Virus record (IMG/VR): IMGVR_UViG_3300021960_000119
Location: 1-49,123 of that record
DNA length: 49,123 bases
From: a virus
Reading direction: 5' to 3' (one strand)
In this document: positions 6,722 through 15,344 of the stretch, piece by piece
Numbering within the stretch: the stretch's first letter is position 1
Layout: each line of letters opens with the position of its first letter
Made by a program: the position numbers and the translations under genes
The notes under the pieces: generated by a model
The model's input: only the letters and a program-made list of their open reading frames with translations
Database searches by the model: none
Told to the model about the DNA's origin: nothing

Positions 6722-7097
6722 GGTTAATCCCACCCTTGTCCATTTTTTGTTTCAAATTCAATAATGAATTATCGTCAAGGAGTGAGAGATATTCCTCTGC
6801 TCTTTTAGAGGAACACCCATAATACTCTTTGACAACATCCAAATCTTTCAACTTTTCAGATTTTTCCCATTTGGAAAATCTTTTTCGCTGTCTAAGAGTA
6901 TTTATTAAAAATTGAAACTGAAGACGATGATCTAGGTGGTATCGACTGTTCATTTCATTAGCAAACAAGACTGAATCTTGGTGATAGGATAGTGATTTGT
7001 TTGTAAGATAGGGATTATATGCCTTCTCTGCTAGAGAGTCAGGCATGATATCTTCCTTCGTATAACTTACTGCTGATACAAAATCAAATGGATTCAT
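6702..7097 (-). CDS. 62: Clamp loader small subunit (gp62-like)
   Basis: 131 residues. The pattern MNPFDFVSAVSYTKEDIM, then NPYLTNKSLSYHQDSVLFANEMN, RQRKRFSKWEK and DLDVVKEYYG resembles gp62 of marine T4-like phages. With gp44 it loads the gp45 sliding clamp. Its position between gp44 and RegA fits. Start and stop overlap neighbours (ATGA with the upstream 94-residue gene). Confidence 0.88.
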   Translation of the reverse strand: MNPFDFVSAVSYTKEDIMPDSLAEKAYNPYLTNKSLSYHQDSVLFANEMNSRYHLDHRLQFQFLINTLRQRKRFSKWEKSEKLKDLDVVKEYYGCSSKRAEEYLSLLDDNSLLNLKQKMDKGGINHGRTKE

Positions 7098-7378
7098 GAT
7101 GCATCAAACCCTGCTTTGATGTCTGCTATCACTTGATTCATTTTTCGTTCGACTCTCGCGAGATAAGATTTCTTTGATTCATTAATACCTTCGGGGAGAA
7201 TAGTTTCTACTTTTTTTGTTGTTAGATTCTCTCTAATAATTTTGCCATCATTGTAGATCACATCAAAGATTTTGTCATCATCTTTTGGATATGCGTGGAT
7301 CATTTTGACTTTAGATGCCCATTCTTCAATCTCGATCTGTTTTCGTCTCTGTTCTACTTTATCTGCATGCTGTCCCAT
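7094..7378 (-). CDS. Unknown small protein in clamp-loader operon
   Basis: 94 residues from ATG 7378, which overlaps the stop of the SDR-like gene as TAATG; the open frame upstream of this ATG is not needed. The sequence starts MGQHADKVEQRRKQIEIEEW and is charged and mixed helix/strand (KIFDVIYNDGKIIREN). No domain recognised. It is coupled on both sides, so it is probably co-produced with gp44 and gp62. Confidence 0.7.
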   Translation of the reverse strand: MGQHADKVEQRRKQIEIEEWASKVKMIHAYPKDDDKIFDVIYNDGKIIRENLTTKKVETILPEGINESKKSYLARVERKMNQVIADIKAGFDAS

Positions 7379-8094
7379 TACAATAACCTTTTGTATTCCT
7401 GTATTATATATTGTGCACAAGCACGTGGTGATAGTAAACCTGTACCCCACATATTGACTTCTTTATCTATACTGTCATCCACTTTCCATTGTTCTAAACT
7501 TGTTCCTTCTAGAACTCGGTTTGTGATGGTCGGATCTGCTACTCCTATTGCATCAGGTGGTATCGGATCCAACCATACAAACTTTCTCTCGGGATTTTCG
7601 TATTGCGCACGAGCAACTAACATTTGCTGTGCTGCTTTACATGAAGAGATTGCAAAACGAGCAACTCGTTTATCACTTTCTCTCGCATTCGGTAAATTCA
7701 TATTGGCAGGTACTGTACCTGATCCAAGATGAACCACCTTAGTATTTATCCATTGTAGATAAACTTTTTGAAATAGTTCTAGATATCCTACTACATTTGC
7801 TCTTAGCATTTCCTCAAAGTCATATAGACTTTGCTCACCTATCGGATTACCTAGTCTTCCTAGATCCATCGGTGATGTTGCTTTGTTCCATTTAACTGCA
7901 CAGTTGAATGCTATATCTGGTTCAGGTATCTGCGAATTTAGTCGTTGGATTGAGACAGGATCGGTGAGGTCTAATTCAATCAAATCCTCAGTTGGAGTAG
8001 AGGAAGTCCCATGGACTGCGTATCCAAGGGCAAGCAACTCATCATATAGTGCCTTACCTATTCCTGTTCTCGCACCAACAACTAAAAAACTCAT
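7378..8094 (-). CDS. SDR-like Rossmann protein lacking catalytic Tyr
   Basis: 238 residues. The N-terminal FLVVGARTGIGKAL is the nucleotide-binding motif of short-chain dehydrogenases; LIELDLTDP, FNCAVKWN and VVHLGSGT follow at the expected places. The active site YxxxK is altered: the region reads ARFAISSCKAAQQM, with Lys kept but Ile where Tyr is expected. It may therefore bind NAD(P) without classical dehydrogenase activity or use other chemistry. It is inserted between gp44 and gp62, coupled by ATGA and TAATG overlaps. A second SDR-like protein is at 12260-12907. Confidence 0.75.
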   Translation of the reverse strand: MSFLVVGARTGIGKALYDELLALGYAVHGTSSTPTEDLIELDLTDPVSIQRLNSQIPEPDIAFNCAVKWNKATSPMDLGRLGNPIGEQSLYDFEEMLRANVVGYLELFQKVYLQWINTKVVHLGSGTVPANMNLPNARESDKRVARFAISSCKAAQQMLVARAQYENPERKFVWLDPIPPDAIGVADPTITNRVLEGTSLEQWKVDDSIDKEVNMWGTGLLSPRACAQYIIQEYKRLL

Positions 8095-9029
8095 TTAAAT
8101 GCACACTCCGACATAATCTCAGTTAAGCAGGCAACCAAATTAACTTCGGCATCTGCTACGAATGCATTCTTATATTGATAGTCAGCAATCAACAATACTG
8201 CTGCTGGTATTGATTCTGCTTTGAGTTTGCTCTCTAAAGAGTTAAAGATCTTTCTGTATAATAAGATTGGATCGTTATCTGCATTTTGAGCAACCCACTT
8301 TCTCATGTCTCCCCATTTACGATTCTCTAGAGAAGTCATAAGTTGAGCAATTTTTTCTTCAGCGATATTAGTAAGGATGCCAGAATCGATAACTCCTGAA
8401 GATGAGTATCTTTGTAATTCATTCAGTATTCTACGATTGTCAGGGAAGTGTTTGCTGACCAACTCTGCTACCACCTCCTTAGAGTAGTCGATTCCTTCTG
8501 ACTCGAGTATATCACATACTCTTTTATAGAAAGCACTAGCAATAGCAGGTTTATCCTGCGATGGTACTTTAAAATCTATAACAGTACACCTAGAGTGTAG
8601 TGGTTCGATAATTCTGTTTTTGAAGTTACAAGTGAATATGAATCTACAGTTCGCACTAAATTCTTCAATGAATCCTCTTAGTGCTGGTTGTACCGATTCT
8701 GGTGACATATAATCTGCTTCATCTAGTATAACTACTTTTGAGTTCCCACCCAAAGATACTGTAGAAGCAAAGTTCTTAATCTTAGTTCGTAATGTGTCAA
8801 TCAATCTACCTTCATCAGATCCATTGATAACTATAAAGTCAGCACCCAATTCATTACAAAGTGCTTTTGCGACAGTAGTCTTGCCTGTACCAGCAGTTCC
8901 ACATAAAAGTAGATTGCTGATTTCACCTTTAGCAACAAAGTCTTTAAATGTAGACTTGATGCTTTCTGGTAATACTACATCGTCAATAGTTTGGGGTCTA
9001 TACTTTTCAACCCATAAAAATTCATTCAT
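8091..9029 (-). CDS. 44: Clamp loader large subunit (gp44-like AAA+ ATPase)
   Basis: 312 residues from ATG 9029, preceded by GGGAGAATATT; the longer open frame lacks such a site. Visible motifs: WVEKYRPQTIDDVVLP near the N-terminus, Walker A GTAGTGKT at 44-51, Walker B/DEAD box VVILDEAD, and the SRC arginine finger region (LHSRCTVIDF). This is the ATPase that opens the gp45 clamp together with gp62. A structured 114-base leader separates it from gp45. Confidence 0.95.
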   Translation of the reverse strand: MNEFLWVEKYRPQTIDDVVLPESIKSTFKDFVAKGEISNLLLCGTAGTGKTTVAKALCNELGADFIVINGSDEGRLIDTLRTKIKNFASTVSLGGNSKVVILDEADYMSPESVQPALRGFIEEFSANCRFIFTCNFKNRIIEPLHSRCTVIDFKVPSQDKPAIASAFYKRVCDILESEGIDYSKEVVAELVSKHFPDNRRILNELQRYSSSGVIDSGILTNIAEEKIAQLMTSLENRKWGDMRKWVAQNADNDPILLYRKIFNSLESKLKAESIPAAVLLIADYQYKNAFVADAEVNLVACLTEIMSECAFK

Positions 9030-9034
9030 AATAT

Positions 9035-9121
9035 TCTCCCGAGTAAAGAGTGAACTAATCCCCACCAATTAGTTCGCGATGCCTGCCCAGAGGACGGATA
9101 AGAGGAGGACATCTCCCGAGT
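9035..9121 (-). promoter_or_regulatory. Structured leader of the gp44 gene
   Basis: The space between gp45 and gp44 can fold. On the minus strand GAACTAAT / ATTAGTTC is a perfect eight-base-pair stem (9052-9075) with loop TGGTGGGG, and GAGTCAGA / TTTGACTC forms a second stem with one G-U pair just upstream (about 9119-9140). ACTCGGGAGA occurs twice, at 9035-9044 (the gp44 ribosome binding site) and at 9112-9121. The duplicate of the binding site and the two stems suggest control of gp44 translation, perhaps with RegA. No known riboswitch family recognised. Confidence 0.5.
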
Positions 9122-9143
9122 CAAACAAATGTCTGACTCTTTC

Positions 9144-9806
9144 TTAAGCATTATATTTAGAATCTGGTTCCAATGCTATAAAGTATTCAAGATCACTCTC
9201 AGTATGCTTGAACTGTGAAATGTTTTTACTAGATACAAACACATTGTAATCTCCATTCAACAGTTTAAGATTCTCGATCTTAAAATTCATTTTGTATTTA
9301 GTTCCATCACCATCGGCAACGATTCTACTGAACACATTAGATGTAGTATTCTTTTTATCTCTTACAGATAATCTGACTACAGTTCCATCTGATTCTAGAA
9401 TCAAATCACTGACACCTAATACTGCTGATGCTTTTTCAACAGCATCTCTAACTTGCTGTGTTAGAGTAAAGGTAATCTCAGGTTCAGGGAACGAGATATC
9501 CTTTTGTGGTGATATAACTGTGTTCTCTGCAGCAAAGAAATAAACCATGCTAGAATTAGCATCGGATATCACTACTGAAGAGTCACCAAAGTCAAAGTCC
9601 GCATCATTAAACAATGATATCGCACCCAAAAATTCTGAGAGGTCGTAGATTGCAAAGTCAGAAAACTCTTCAGAAACAGTTGCCTTTGCCATGATGTTTT
9701 TCATAGCAGAGATTGTTCTGAAAGTATTCCCTTCTTTAACGACTATCCCAGAGTTGATAGTAGAGAAATTCTTTAAAATATCTCTAGTGTTTTCACTTAT
9801 TTTCAT
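9144..9806 (-). CDS. 45: Sliding clamp (gp45)
   Basis: 220 residues, the usual gp45 length. It begins MKISENTRDILKNFSTINSG and shows the two-domain clamp pattern (DLSEFLGAISLFNDADFDFG; then FKIENLKLLNGDYNVFVSSK and DLEYFIALEPD). The clamp tethers DNA polymerase and, in T4, activates gp55-dependent late promoters. The start overlaps the DUF3310-like gene by 14 bases. Confidence 0.95.
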   Translation of the reverse strand: MKISENTRDILKNFSTINSGIVVKEGNTFRTISAMKNIMAKATVSEEFSDFAIYDLSEFLGAISLFNDADFDFGDSSVVISDANSSMVYFFAAENTVISPQKDISFPEPEITFTLTQQVRDAVEKASAVLGVSDLILESDGTVVRLSVRDKKNTTSNVFSRIVADGDGTKYKMNFKIENLKLLNGDYNVFVSSKNISQFKHTESDLEYFIALEPDSKYNA

Positions 9807-10122
9807 CTTTACCTCCCAGTGTAAGATCGTGATTGTGAACAGCCATTATGGCATAATGTAAGACTTTGAATAGATCCTTTCTATTCTTACCATCTTTCTT
9901 TCCATATCGTTGAGCATATTTCATAATATTGCCCATACAGAAACCTTCCCCATGACCAGAGTCAATAATAAACTCGGTCGCTTGAAACTTGTTGAGTGAG
10001 TAATGTTCATCGTAAGTCTTGTTGACATATCCTATCAATTCCGCAATGATCATATCTTCATTGTATTTGTATTTTGATTTATCGGGCAAAAACCCATCAT
10101 CTCTTTTTTTAAACAATCCCAT
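9793..10122 (-). CDS. DUF3310-like protein upstream of the clamp
   Basis: 109 residues. The central region FCMGNIMKYAQRYGKKDGKN, then DLFKVLHYAIMAV, fits the DUF3310 family of small phage proteins, which are often near nucleotide-metabolism or replication genes and have no settled function. It is the first gene behind a strong early-type promoter, with the -10 box six bases before its ATG, so the message probably has no leader. Confidence 0.7.
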   Translation of the reverse strand: MGLFKKRDDGFLPDKSKYKYNEDMIIAELIGYVNKTYDEHYSLNKFQATEFIIDSGHGEGFCMGNIMKYAQRYGKKDGKNRKDLFKVLHYAIMAVHNHDLTLGGKDENK

Positions 10123-10124
10123 AG

Positions 10125-11033
10125 TTATAGTATAAGACTTGTTGTGTATTCTGTAAAGGTAGTTTTGAGATTAAATACCTCATTTACTACCCACTTGAAA
10201 AATTCCGTGTTAAAATTGTTCCTTTCTACCCGATTTATGTACATTAATGGCACAGAACAGTACAATCCTTCCACTTTTTCGGTCGGTATAGACATCCAGT
10301 GATTACTCCTCAGTCTTGGTGCTTTTGCTTCGAACTGTTCTAACAGGTACTCTTTCATATCTGACCATCTAACTCTAAACACATATATTGCTTGACCAGT
10401 GACAGGATCTCTACCTGACATACAAATCCAAGGATTATCCCTGTCATACTTCTTAATCCTATCTAAGGATGAAGTCTTTTCGGTTTCTTGCCCCCATGAA
10501 CAATTACCACAGAAGTATCCAGAACTCTTTCTAGTTGCTGTTTCTGACTTCTGCTCTACAGGTATTCCTTGATCATCTATAGAATCGTGACCATGTATCT
10601 CTACATCATCTGTCCAGTCAAAATACATTGCCAGTGGTTTCTCTAGTGCTTTACCACCTGAACCATACTCAGAAAATGTTCTGGCAAAAGAACAGTGCAT
10701 AGCATTGTTAGGATCAAAGGTTGTATCAAACAAGTAATTCGATTCTGCTACCACTGCCATGTTTTGTATTCTATCTAACCATTCTTCATCCCTATCGGAG
10801 GGGTGAACATTAGATTTGGTTAGAGATGAGTTGGTCACCTTATCAAAAAGAGTTTTGATTCGAGGAGTTGACCTGAGAACTTCACCTCTACCATAATCAA
10901 CTAATATATTAAACTTAGGATTGGCATCTTCAATGAATTGTCGTGCTGCCTGTACCTTATTTTTGAAAGTCGTGCCTGAATCGACTTGTTTGTCGATCCA
11001 GGACTCTAGCACTGAGTAATTAATTTTGCTCAC
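10125..11033 (-). CDS. Unknown protein with possible zinc site
   Basis: About 302 residues from GTG 11033 (GAGGAATACA upstream); an earlier GTG at 11075 would add 14 residues. It begins with VSKINYSVLESWIDKQVDSG. A CGNC motif (YFCGNCSWG) near the middle and a later Cys (WICMSGRD) could bind metal. The sequence shows mixed alpha/beta character (AIYVFRVRWSDM, CSVPLMYINRVERNNF). No domain recognised. It overlaps the CobS-like ATPase gene by 14 bases, suggesting joint expression, possibly as part of that ATPase system. Confidence 0.65.
   Translation of the reverse strand: MSKINYSVLESWIDKQVDSGTTFKNKVQAARQFIEDANPKFNILVDYGRGEVLRSTPRIKTLFDKVTNSSLTKSNVHPSDRDEEWLDRIQNMAVVAESNYLFDTTFDPNNAMHCSFARTFSEYGSGGKALEKPLAMYFDWTDDVEIHGHDSIDDQGIPVEQKSETATRKSSGYFCGNCSWGQETEKTSSLDRIKKYDRDNPWICMSGRDPVTGQAIYVFRVRWSDMKEYLLEQFEAKAPRLRSNHWMSIPTEKVEGLYCSVPLMYINRVERNNFNTEFFKWVVNEVFNLKTTFTEYTTSLIL
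10129..10157 (-). promoter_or_regulatory. Early-type promoter, predicted leaderless
   Basis: Minus strand: -35 TTTACA (10152-10157), 17-base spacer, -10 TATACT (10129-10134), then ATAACT and the ATG at 10122. The seventh base after the -10 box is the A of ATG. It overlaps the end of the gene at 10125-11033 and should drive the DUF3310-gp45-gp44-gp62-regA operon. Confidence 0.7.
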
Positions 11034-12192
11034 TGTATTCCTCAGAAAGTATCTCATCAACGATATTATTTTCACCGTCTAAAGCATTCTCATCTACTTT
11101 GGTGTAAAGGTCTAGAAAAGAATCTCTCGTCTCATTATCGAAACGATTAAGACACATCGCGATAGATTTCATTTTGTCATTGAACATTCTAAATGCTCTA
11201 ACAATATGAACTAATCTGCGAGTAGATATCACTTCTTCAATCGCACCATCCATGTAAGTTCTACGAATTACATCTGCCCAATCGGTAAGTTTCTGAACAA
11301 ACTCACCATCGACTTCGCCTGATAGTGCCATCTCTTTTTGTAGGATGGTTTTCTCTACTGAAACATTAGGATAGGTTTGCTCTACAGTGACAGCAAATCT
11401 TTCTAGCATTGCTTCGTTCATGATTTGAGTTCCGATGAACTTACCATCTTCGTTGCCTTGCCCTTTAGTATTGGCAGTCGCAATGATTGTAAATCCTGGA
11501 GCAGGGAAAATATACTCACCAGTCTTTTTGATTAGATATCCTTTGCCTTCTAGGATGGATTGTAAACACATCAGTTTGTTACCACCCAAGTCAACTTCGT
11601 CAAGTAATAGAACTGCACCTTTTCTCATTGCTTTGAGAACTGGTCCTTCTCTATACTGTAGGTTGCCATCAACCAAAGTGTGACCACCAATAAGATCATC
11701 CTCATCAGTCTCTACAGTAATGTTAACACGGAACATCTCTCTCTTGAGTTGAGCACATACTTGCTCGACCATAAGAGTCTTTCCGTTACCAGACAGACCA
11801 GTAATGAACACTGGGAAGAACAACCCAGAGGATACGATCTGTTTGATATCTTTGAAATTACCAAAAGGAACAAAGTTGCTCATTTTGGTAGGAACTAAGG
11901 ATACATCATCCTCTAGCACATTAACAGGTTGCTCATGAGCAACAGGTTGAGATGTAATGGGCACGACTTTACCTGCTGGGGAAAGCAGGGTGGTTAAGTC
12001 GTAAGTGTCCCCATTACGAAATCCATATGGACGATGCTTTGCCCATCCTGGAATAGAATCAAACACACTAAGGAAATCTTCCTTTGTGAATTGAGTTTTG
12101 CCTGGGAATTTAGATTTAAGTTCCTCAAGCACCTTAGCACGATCATCGTTCATTTTGAACAAGTCGCCATTTGGGTAATATAGATCCGTCAT
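11020..12192 (-). CDS. MoxR/CobS-like AAA+ ATPase
   Basis: 390 residues. The N-terminus (about 1-75) looks like a small CobS-type domain; then Walker A GLSGNGKT (132-139), DDLIGGHTLV (MoxR/CobS signature), Walker B AVLLLDEVD (about 193-201), sensor 1 IIATANTKGQG and an ERF arginine finger. Such ATPases pair with VWA-domain proteins and remodel complexes or insert metals; marine T4-like phages commonly carry a CobS-labelled copy. The matching VWA/CobT-like partner is at 13122-15338. A cobalt chelatase role in the phage is unproven. Confidence 0.88.
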   Translation of the reverse strand: MTDLYYPNGDLFKMNDDRAKVLEELKSKFPGKTQFTKEDFLSVFDSIPGWAKHRPYGFRNGDTYDLTTLLSPAGKVVPITSQPVAHEQPVNVLEDDVSLVPTKMSNFVPFGNFKDIKQIVSSGLFFPVFITGLSGNGKTLMVEQVCAQLKREMFRVNITVETDEDDLIGGHTLVDGNLQYREGPVLKAMRKGAVLLLDEVDLGGNKLMCLQSILEGKGYLIKKTGEYIFPAPGFTIIATANTKGQGNEDGKFIGTQIMNEAMLERFAVTVEQTYPNVSVEKTILQKEMALSGEVDGEFVQKLTDWADVIRRTYMDGAIEEVISTRRLVHIVRAFRMFNDKMKSIAMCLNRFDNETRDSFLDLYTKVDENALDGENNIVDEILSEEYSEQN

Positions 12193-12228
12193 AATAGTTT
12201 ACTCCTCTTATTAATCAACTATACATAT

Positions 12229-12258
12229 ATCATACTAAAAAACGAGGGGTGTCGTAAA
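12229..12258 (-). promoter_or_regulatory. Early-type promoter of the CobS-like gene
   Basis: Minus strand: -35 TTTACG (12253-12258), 18-base spacer, -10 TATGAT (12229-12234). The TTTACGACACCC start and the TTTTTTAG before the -10 box recur almost unchanged at 15345-15374 and 15696-15725. Here a leader of about 30 bases with AGAGGAG follows. Confidence 0.7.
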
Positions 12259-12259
12259 G

Positions 12260-12907
12260 TCATTTTGTATACTTTTGTAAATGTCTTTTGAACTCAAAGT
12301 CCTTATTACATTCAGGACTAATGTATTGATCTGGTACTAGTCTAATCTCACCCAAGCAATACTCTGGTGGAGTATCTAGTATAAAGTCAAATAATTTGAA
12401 CATGTATTCTCTATTAATCATAGCAATGTCCAGTCTATTGAAAAGTTTGTCTATCTGATTTGTTTCTACTGCACCCAATGATAATAAACAATGCCTGTTT
12501 AAACTTTCAGAATGAACACTATTCAATCCATACTTGTTTATCTCTTGTCTAATGAAATCAGCAAATTCTTGTTTCTTAGTAATGTAGTCCATTCCTCCAA
12601 GTTTAGCATCGTCAATAATATCAGTCATTTGTGTACCTACATGCAACCAATCTTTGGGTGTGTAGTGTTCTGTATTGTAAATAGCATCATACACTAGATC
12701 TAATTGAAAGATAGCAGGTGCATTATTAAAAACAATATCAGATTCTGAGCAAAGGTCTACTACATGTTTGTACTCTTTATCATCATTCAGATTATAACCC
12801 TCTGATCTTGAGATAAGGTTAATGGGTACATCTTGCAGAAATGCTGTAAGCAAATACTCATGAAAGAGTTTGCCTACACCTTTGCTTGATCCTACGATTG
12901 TTATCAT
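12260..12907 (-). CDS. SDR-like NAD(P)-binding protein
   Basis: 215 residues. The N-terminal IVGSSKGVGK (residues 4-13) resembles the SDR glycine motif, IVFNNAPAIF resembles the NNAG motif, and YITKK (Y108, K112) gives an intact YxxxK. The protein is shorter than typical SDRs (about 250) and the C-terminal part (CLGEIRLVPDQYISPECN) is diverged. It is the last gene of the CobT operon, coupled by ATGA to the 73-residue Cys protein. Substrate unknown. Confidence 0.65.
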   Translation of the reverse strand: MITIVGSSKGVGKLFHEYLLTAFLQDVPINLISRSEGYNLNDDKEYKHVVDLCSESDIVFNNAPAIFQLDLVYDAIYNTEHYTPKDWLHVGTQMTDIIDDAKLGGMDYITKKQEFADFIRQEINKYGLNSVHSESLNRHCLLSLGAVETNQIDKLFNRLDIAMINREYMFKLFDFILDTPPEYCLGEIRLVPDQYISPECNKDFEFKRHLQKYTK

Positions 12908-13125
12908 TTAACAGGTCTTAATAAGTGTCCTACCTTTGATGGGTTCCATTTTGTGCCATTATTAACCCATACTCTGAATGCTTTACATTCCACTTCTTCT
13001 TCTTTACAAAGTGTTTTTCGTTCGCATTCATCGCAGGGTGCTGGACCCATATCGTATATAGCATCATTTAGATTAACAGTTGGAATCTCTGCGTTCCAGC
13101 ATGGTTCTATTTGTATCGTTCTCAT
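12904..13125 (-). CDS. Small Cys-rich protein, possible metal binding
   Basis: 73 residues. Four cysteines in CDECERKTLCKEEEVEC (C-x2-C-x4-C-x6-C) form a probable Zn or Fe-S site; the C-terminus (NNGTKWNPSKVGHLLRP) is polar. ATGA overlaps on both sides couple it to the CobT-like and SDR-like genes. I recall small proteins with this Cys spacing in marine phages, function unknown. Confidence 0.7.
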   Translation of the reverse strand: MRTIQIEPCWNAEIPTVNLNDAIYDMGPAPCDECERKTLCKEEEVECKAFRVWVNNGTKWNPSKVGHLLRPVK

Positions 13126-15338
13126 ATTTGTAATCCCTCGATCATTTGGTTCACTATGAACCTTGATTTAATTTTGCTATTAGCATTCTTACTAAAGGCA
13201 GTCTTTAGTTTTCCTCTCGTAGCACCCACTAACCCCTCATCTAAAGTATCATCTCCTGTTGCATGGATACTTTTGACAAAGAGTAATTTGTCAAAGGTTG
13301 TGCCTGTAAAGTTGACACCACCTTGTTTGTTACATTCTGCCCATCTTTCGTCGGATGGGTTTGCTTTTTCAAAAACTCTTGCTGAAGATCTCTCAAATGT
13401 CCAGCCAATATGCCAATAGAAGTCGCTGAAATCATTTTTGTTTCTGACGATGAAATATCCTGTTACAGAAGCACCTGTTTCTTGCTTTACATAATCAACC
13501 ATACCCATAGTTCCAGTTATCCCATCACCTGCTAATCTTAGGTTGTACCCTCTTTTACTGAAAGGATCTGTGAACATGGTTCTTTGAGAACCTCTACCAC
13601 CATAGTTACCTCTACCATGGTAGTTGTAATTATTTTCAGGTAAATCTAATCTGTTTGAGAAACCATCGGTCACAAGGATTAGATTTTGAAAGTCTAGATT
13701 GTACTGAGATTTTTGCTCTCTAAGTAAGTATCTAGCAGTATGAAGTAAACCATTCAATGGTGTACCACCCATTCTTAATTTGTTTGGTGGGTATGGGAAC
13801 AACTCATCTAAGATCAGCCAACCACCATATCGTCGATCATCACTCTCATAGTGTTCTAAAAGAGGTGCATAATCATTCATGAAATCGTTTCTCATTGCTT
13901 TGTTCACATTCCAAAAATCTGTTCTGCATGAATAAGCAATCAATGCACTTAGAACAAGATTAGAATTTTGGAATTGTTTAATAGTTTGTCTGTTGTGGTA
14001 GACTTCAATCATATGTCCTTGACCACCTTCGCTGTATATTTTATTATCAGTGTCATAGTCATAATTACTGTGACTTGTGAATAAGAATATTCTATGTGGT
14101 ATGCCAACTTGTCTACAGAACTTTGCTACGATGTATGCTTGCTCTAATGCAGAATAGGCAACTTTATCCATAGAACCAGACCAATCGATATAACATACGA
14201 TACCATGACTCTTGCCTTCTGGTATGATAGTTGCTCTCTTGAACATATCTTCTACGATTTGATACTTAGCAAGTTTTAATGTATCGATAGCACCTGTCTT
14301 AGCAGTTCTAGCACGTGCATATAAAGAACCTGCTTTCTTGATCTCATATTCTTTAACCATTAATGAGATAACTTTCTTGTTCTTTGTTTCTAGTTTTTTA
14401 GCAATGTGATTGATCATAGGCATGTTCTCACTTCTGTAGTGCTTTATTTGCTCTATGAACACATCGTTGTTTTGGATTCTATGCTCAGGTTTCCAATGAT
14501 CAAAGTGATCTGAAGGAATGTTAATCACATTCTGTAAGTTATCTCTAAGTTCCATTTCTTCGAACTTATGAGCATACTCTTCAGTCATAGCATTCCTAGC
14601 ATCTTCACCTGCTGCTGGTATATTAGATTCAATCTCCTCAGGAATATCATCCTCACCATATTCCTCTGTTGATGATGAGTCAGACTCACCCTCTTCTTCA
14701 CCCTCACCAGTGGTTTGATCAGTACCATATTCATCTTCTTGTTCTACTTCTTCAGGTTCCTGCTCGGGATCATCTTCTTTGTTTTCGTTTTCTTCTGACC
14801 ACTCATAGATTTCAGTTGCTAATGCTACTACATCATCCCAAGTTTCCACTAGGTATGCTCTATCTAAGAATGATCTTTCTTCGTCAGTAAAGTCTAGCAT
14901 TAAGAACTCACCAACTTTAGTAGTAAGATTGATTTTGTCAATAAGTGATAACACGTGATCATCACCCATTTTCTTGACACCAAAGAAATCCATATCCATT
15001 AACTCAGCATAACCTTTCTTCATGTTTGCTTTAAGTCCTGGATATCTTGCTTTGATCATTTTCTCAATGCGTACATCTTCTATAACATTAAGATAACCTT
15101 TAAGCACAGGTTTGTTGCTTACAGTTTCATGTAATCCTTCTAAAGGAGTATGAAGTGCATGTGATACCTCGTGACCAATAAAAAGGTCAAGTAGAGATTC
15201 AGACAAATCTTCTTTGAATATAGGCAGAGTGATTACTCTGTTCTTAACATCAAACATTGCTGTTTGACAGTTTTTATACTGCACTGTAACATTTTCAGTG
15301 GCAAGTAGTTTCGCAAGGTTATCTTTATGTTTTATCAT
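13122..15338 (-). CDS. CobT-like VWA-domain protein with HExxH motif
   Basis: 738 residues. GHEVSHALHT (HEVSH at 56-60) is a zinc-peptidase-like motif. A long acidic, low-complexity stretch (about 180-250) links to a C-terminal VWA domain with the MIDAS motif YIDWSGSMDK (about residue 385) and later MGGTPLNGLLHTARYLL and LILVTDGFSNR. Acidic linker plus VWA is the CobT layout; MoxR/CobS ATPases use such partners. The combination with HExxH suggests a peptidase or decoy site. It is behind a promoter whose -10 box lies six bases before the ATG, and heads an operon with the Cys-rich and SDR-like genes. Confidence 0.85.
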   Translation of the reverse strand: MIKHKDNLAKLLATENVTVQYKNCQTAMFDVKNRVITLPIFKEDLSESLLDLFIGHEVSHALHTPLEGLHETVSNKPVLKGYLNVIEDVRIEKMIKARYPGLKANMKKGYAELMDMDFFGVKKMGDDHVLSLIDKINLTTKVGEFLMLDFTDEERSFLDRAYLVETWDDVVALATEIYEWSEENENKEDDPEQEPEEVEQEDEYGTDQTTGEGEEEGESDSSSTEEYGEDDIPEEIESNIPAAGEDARNAMTEEYAHKFEEMELRDNLQNVINIPSDHFDHWKPEHRIQNNDVFIEQIKHYRSENMPMINHIAKKLETKNKKVISLMVKEYEIKKAGSLYARARTAKTGAIDTLKLAKYQIVEDMFKRATIIPEGKSHGIVCYIDWSGSMDKVAYSALEQAYIVAKFCRQVGIPHRIFLFTSHSNYDYDTDNKIYSEGGQGHMIEVYHNRQTIKQFQNSNLVLSALIAYSCRTDFWNVNKAMRNDFMNDYAPLLEHYESDDRRYGGWLILDELFPYPPNKLRMGGTPLNGLLHTARYLLREQKSQYNLDFQNLILVTDGFSNRLDLPENNYNYHGRGNYGGRGSQRTMFTDPFSKRGYNLRLAGDGITGTMGMVDYVKQETGASVTGYFIVRNKNDFSDFYWHIGWTFERSSARVFEKANPSDERWAECNKQGGVNFTGTTFDKLLFVKSIHATGDDTLDEGLVGATRGKLKTAFSKNANSKIKSRFIVNQMIEGLQI

Positions 15339-15344
15339 TATTAT

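Noticed and set aside
9030-9068. Upstream extension of the gp44 reading frame
   Set aside because: It covers the structured leader; the ATG at 9029 has a proper GGGAGA and begins the conserved protein.
9030-9143. Possible tRNA or known riboswitch in the gp44 leader
   Set aside because: No cloverleaf and no known aptamer core could be drawn; kept only as an unnamed structured leader.
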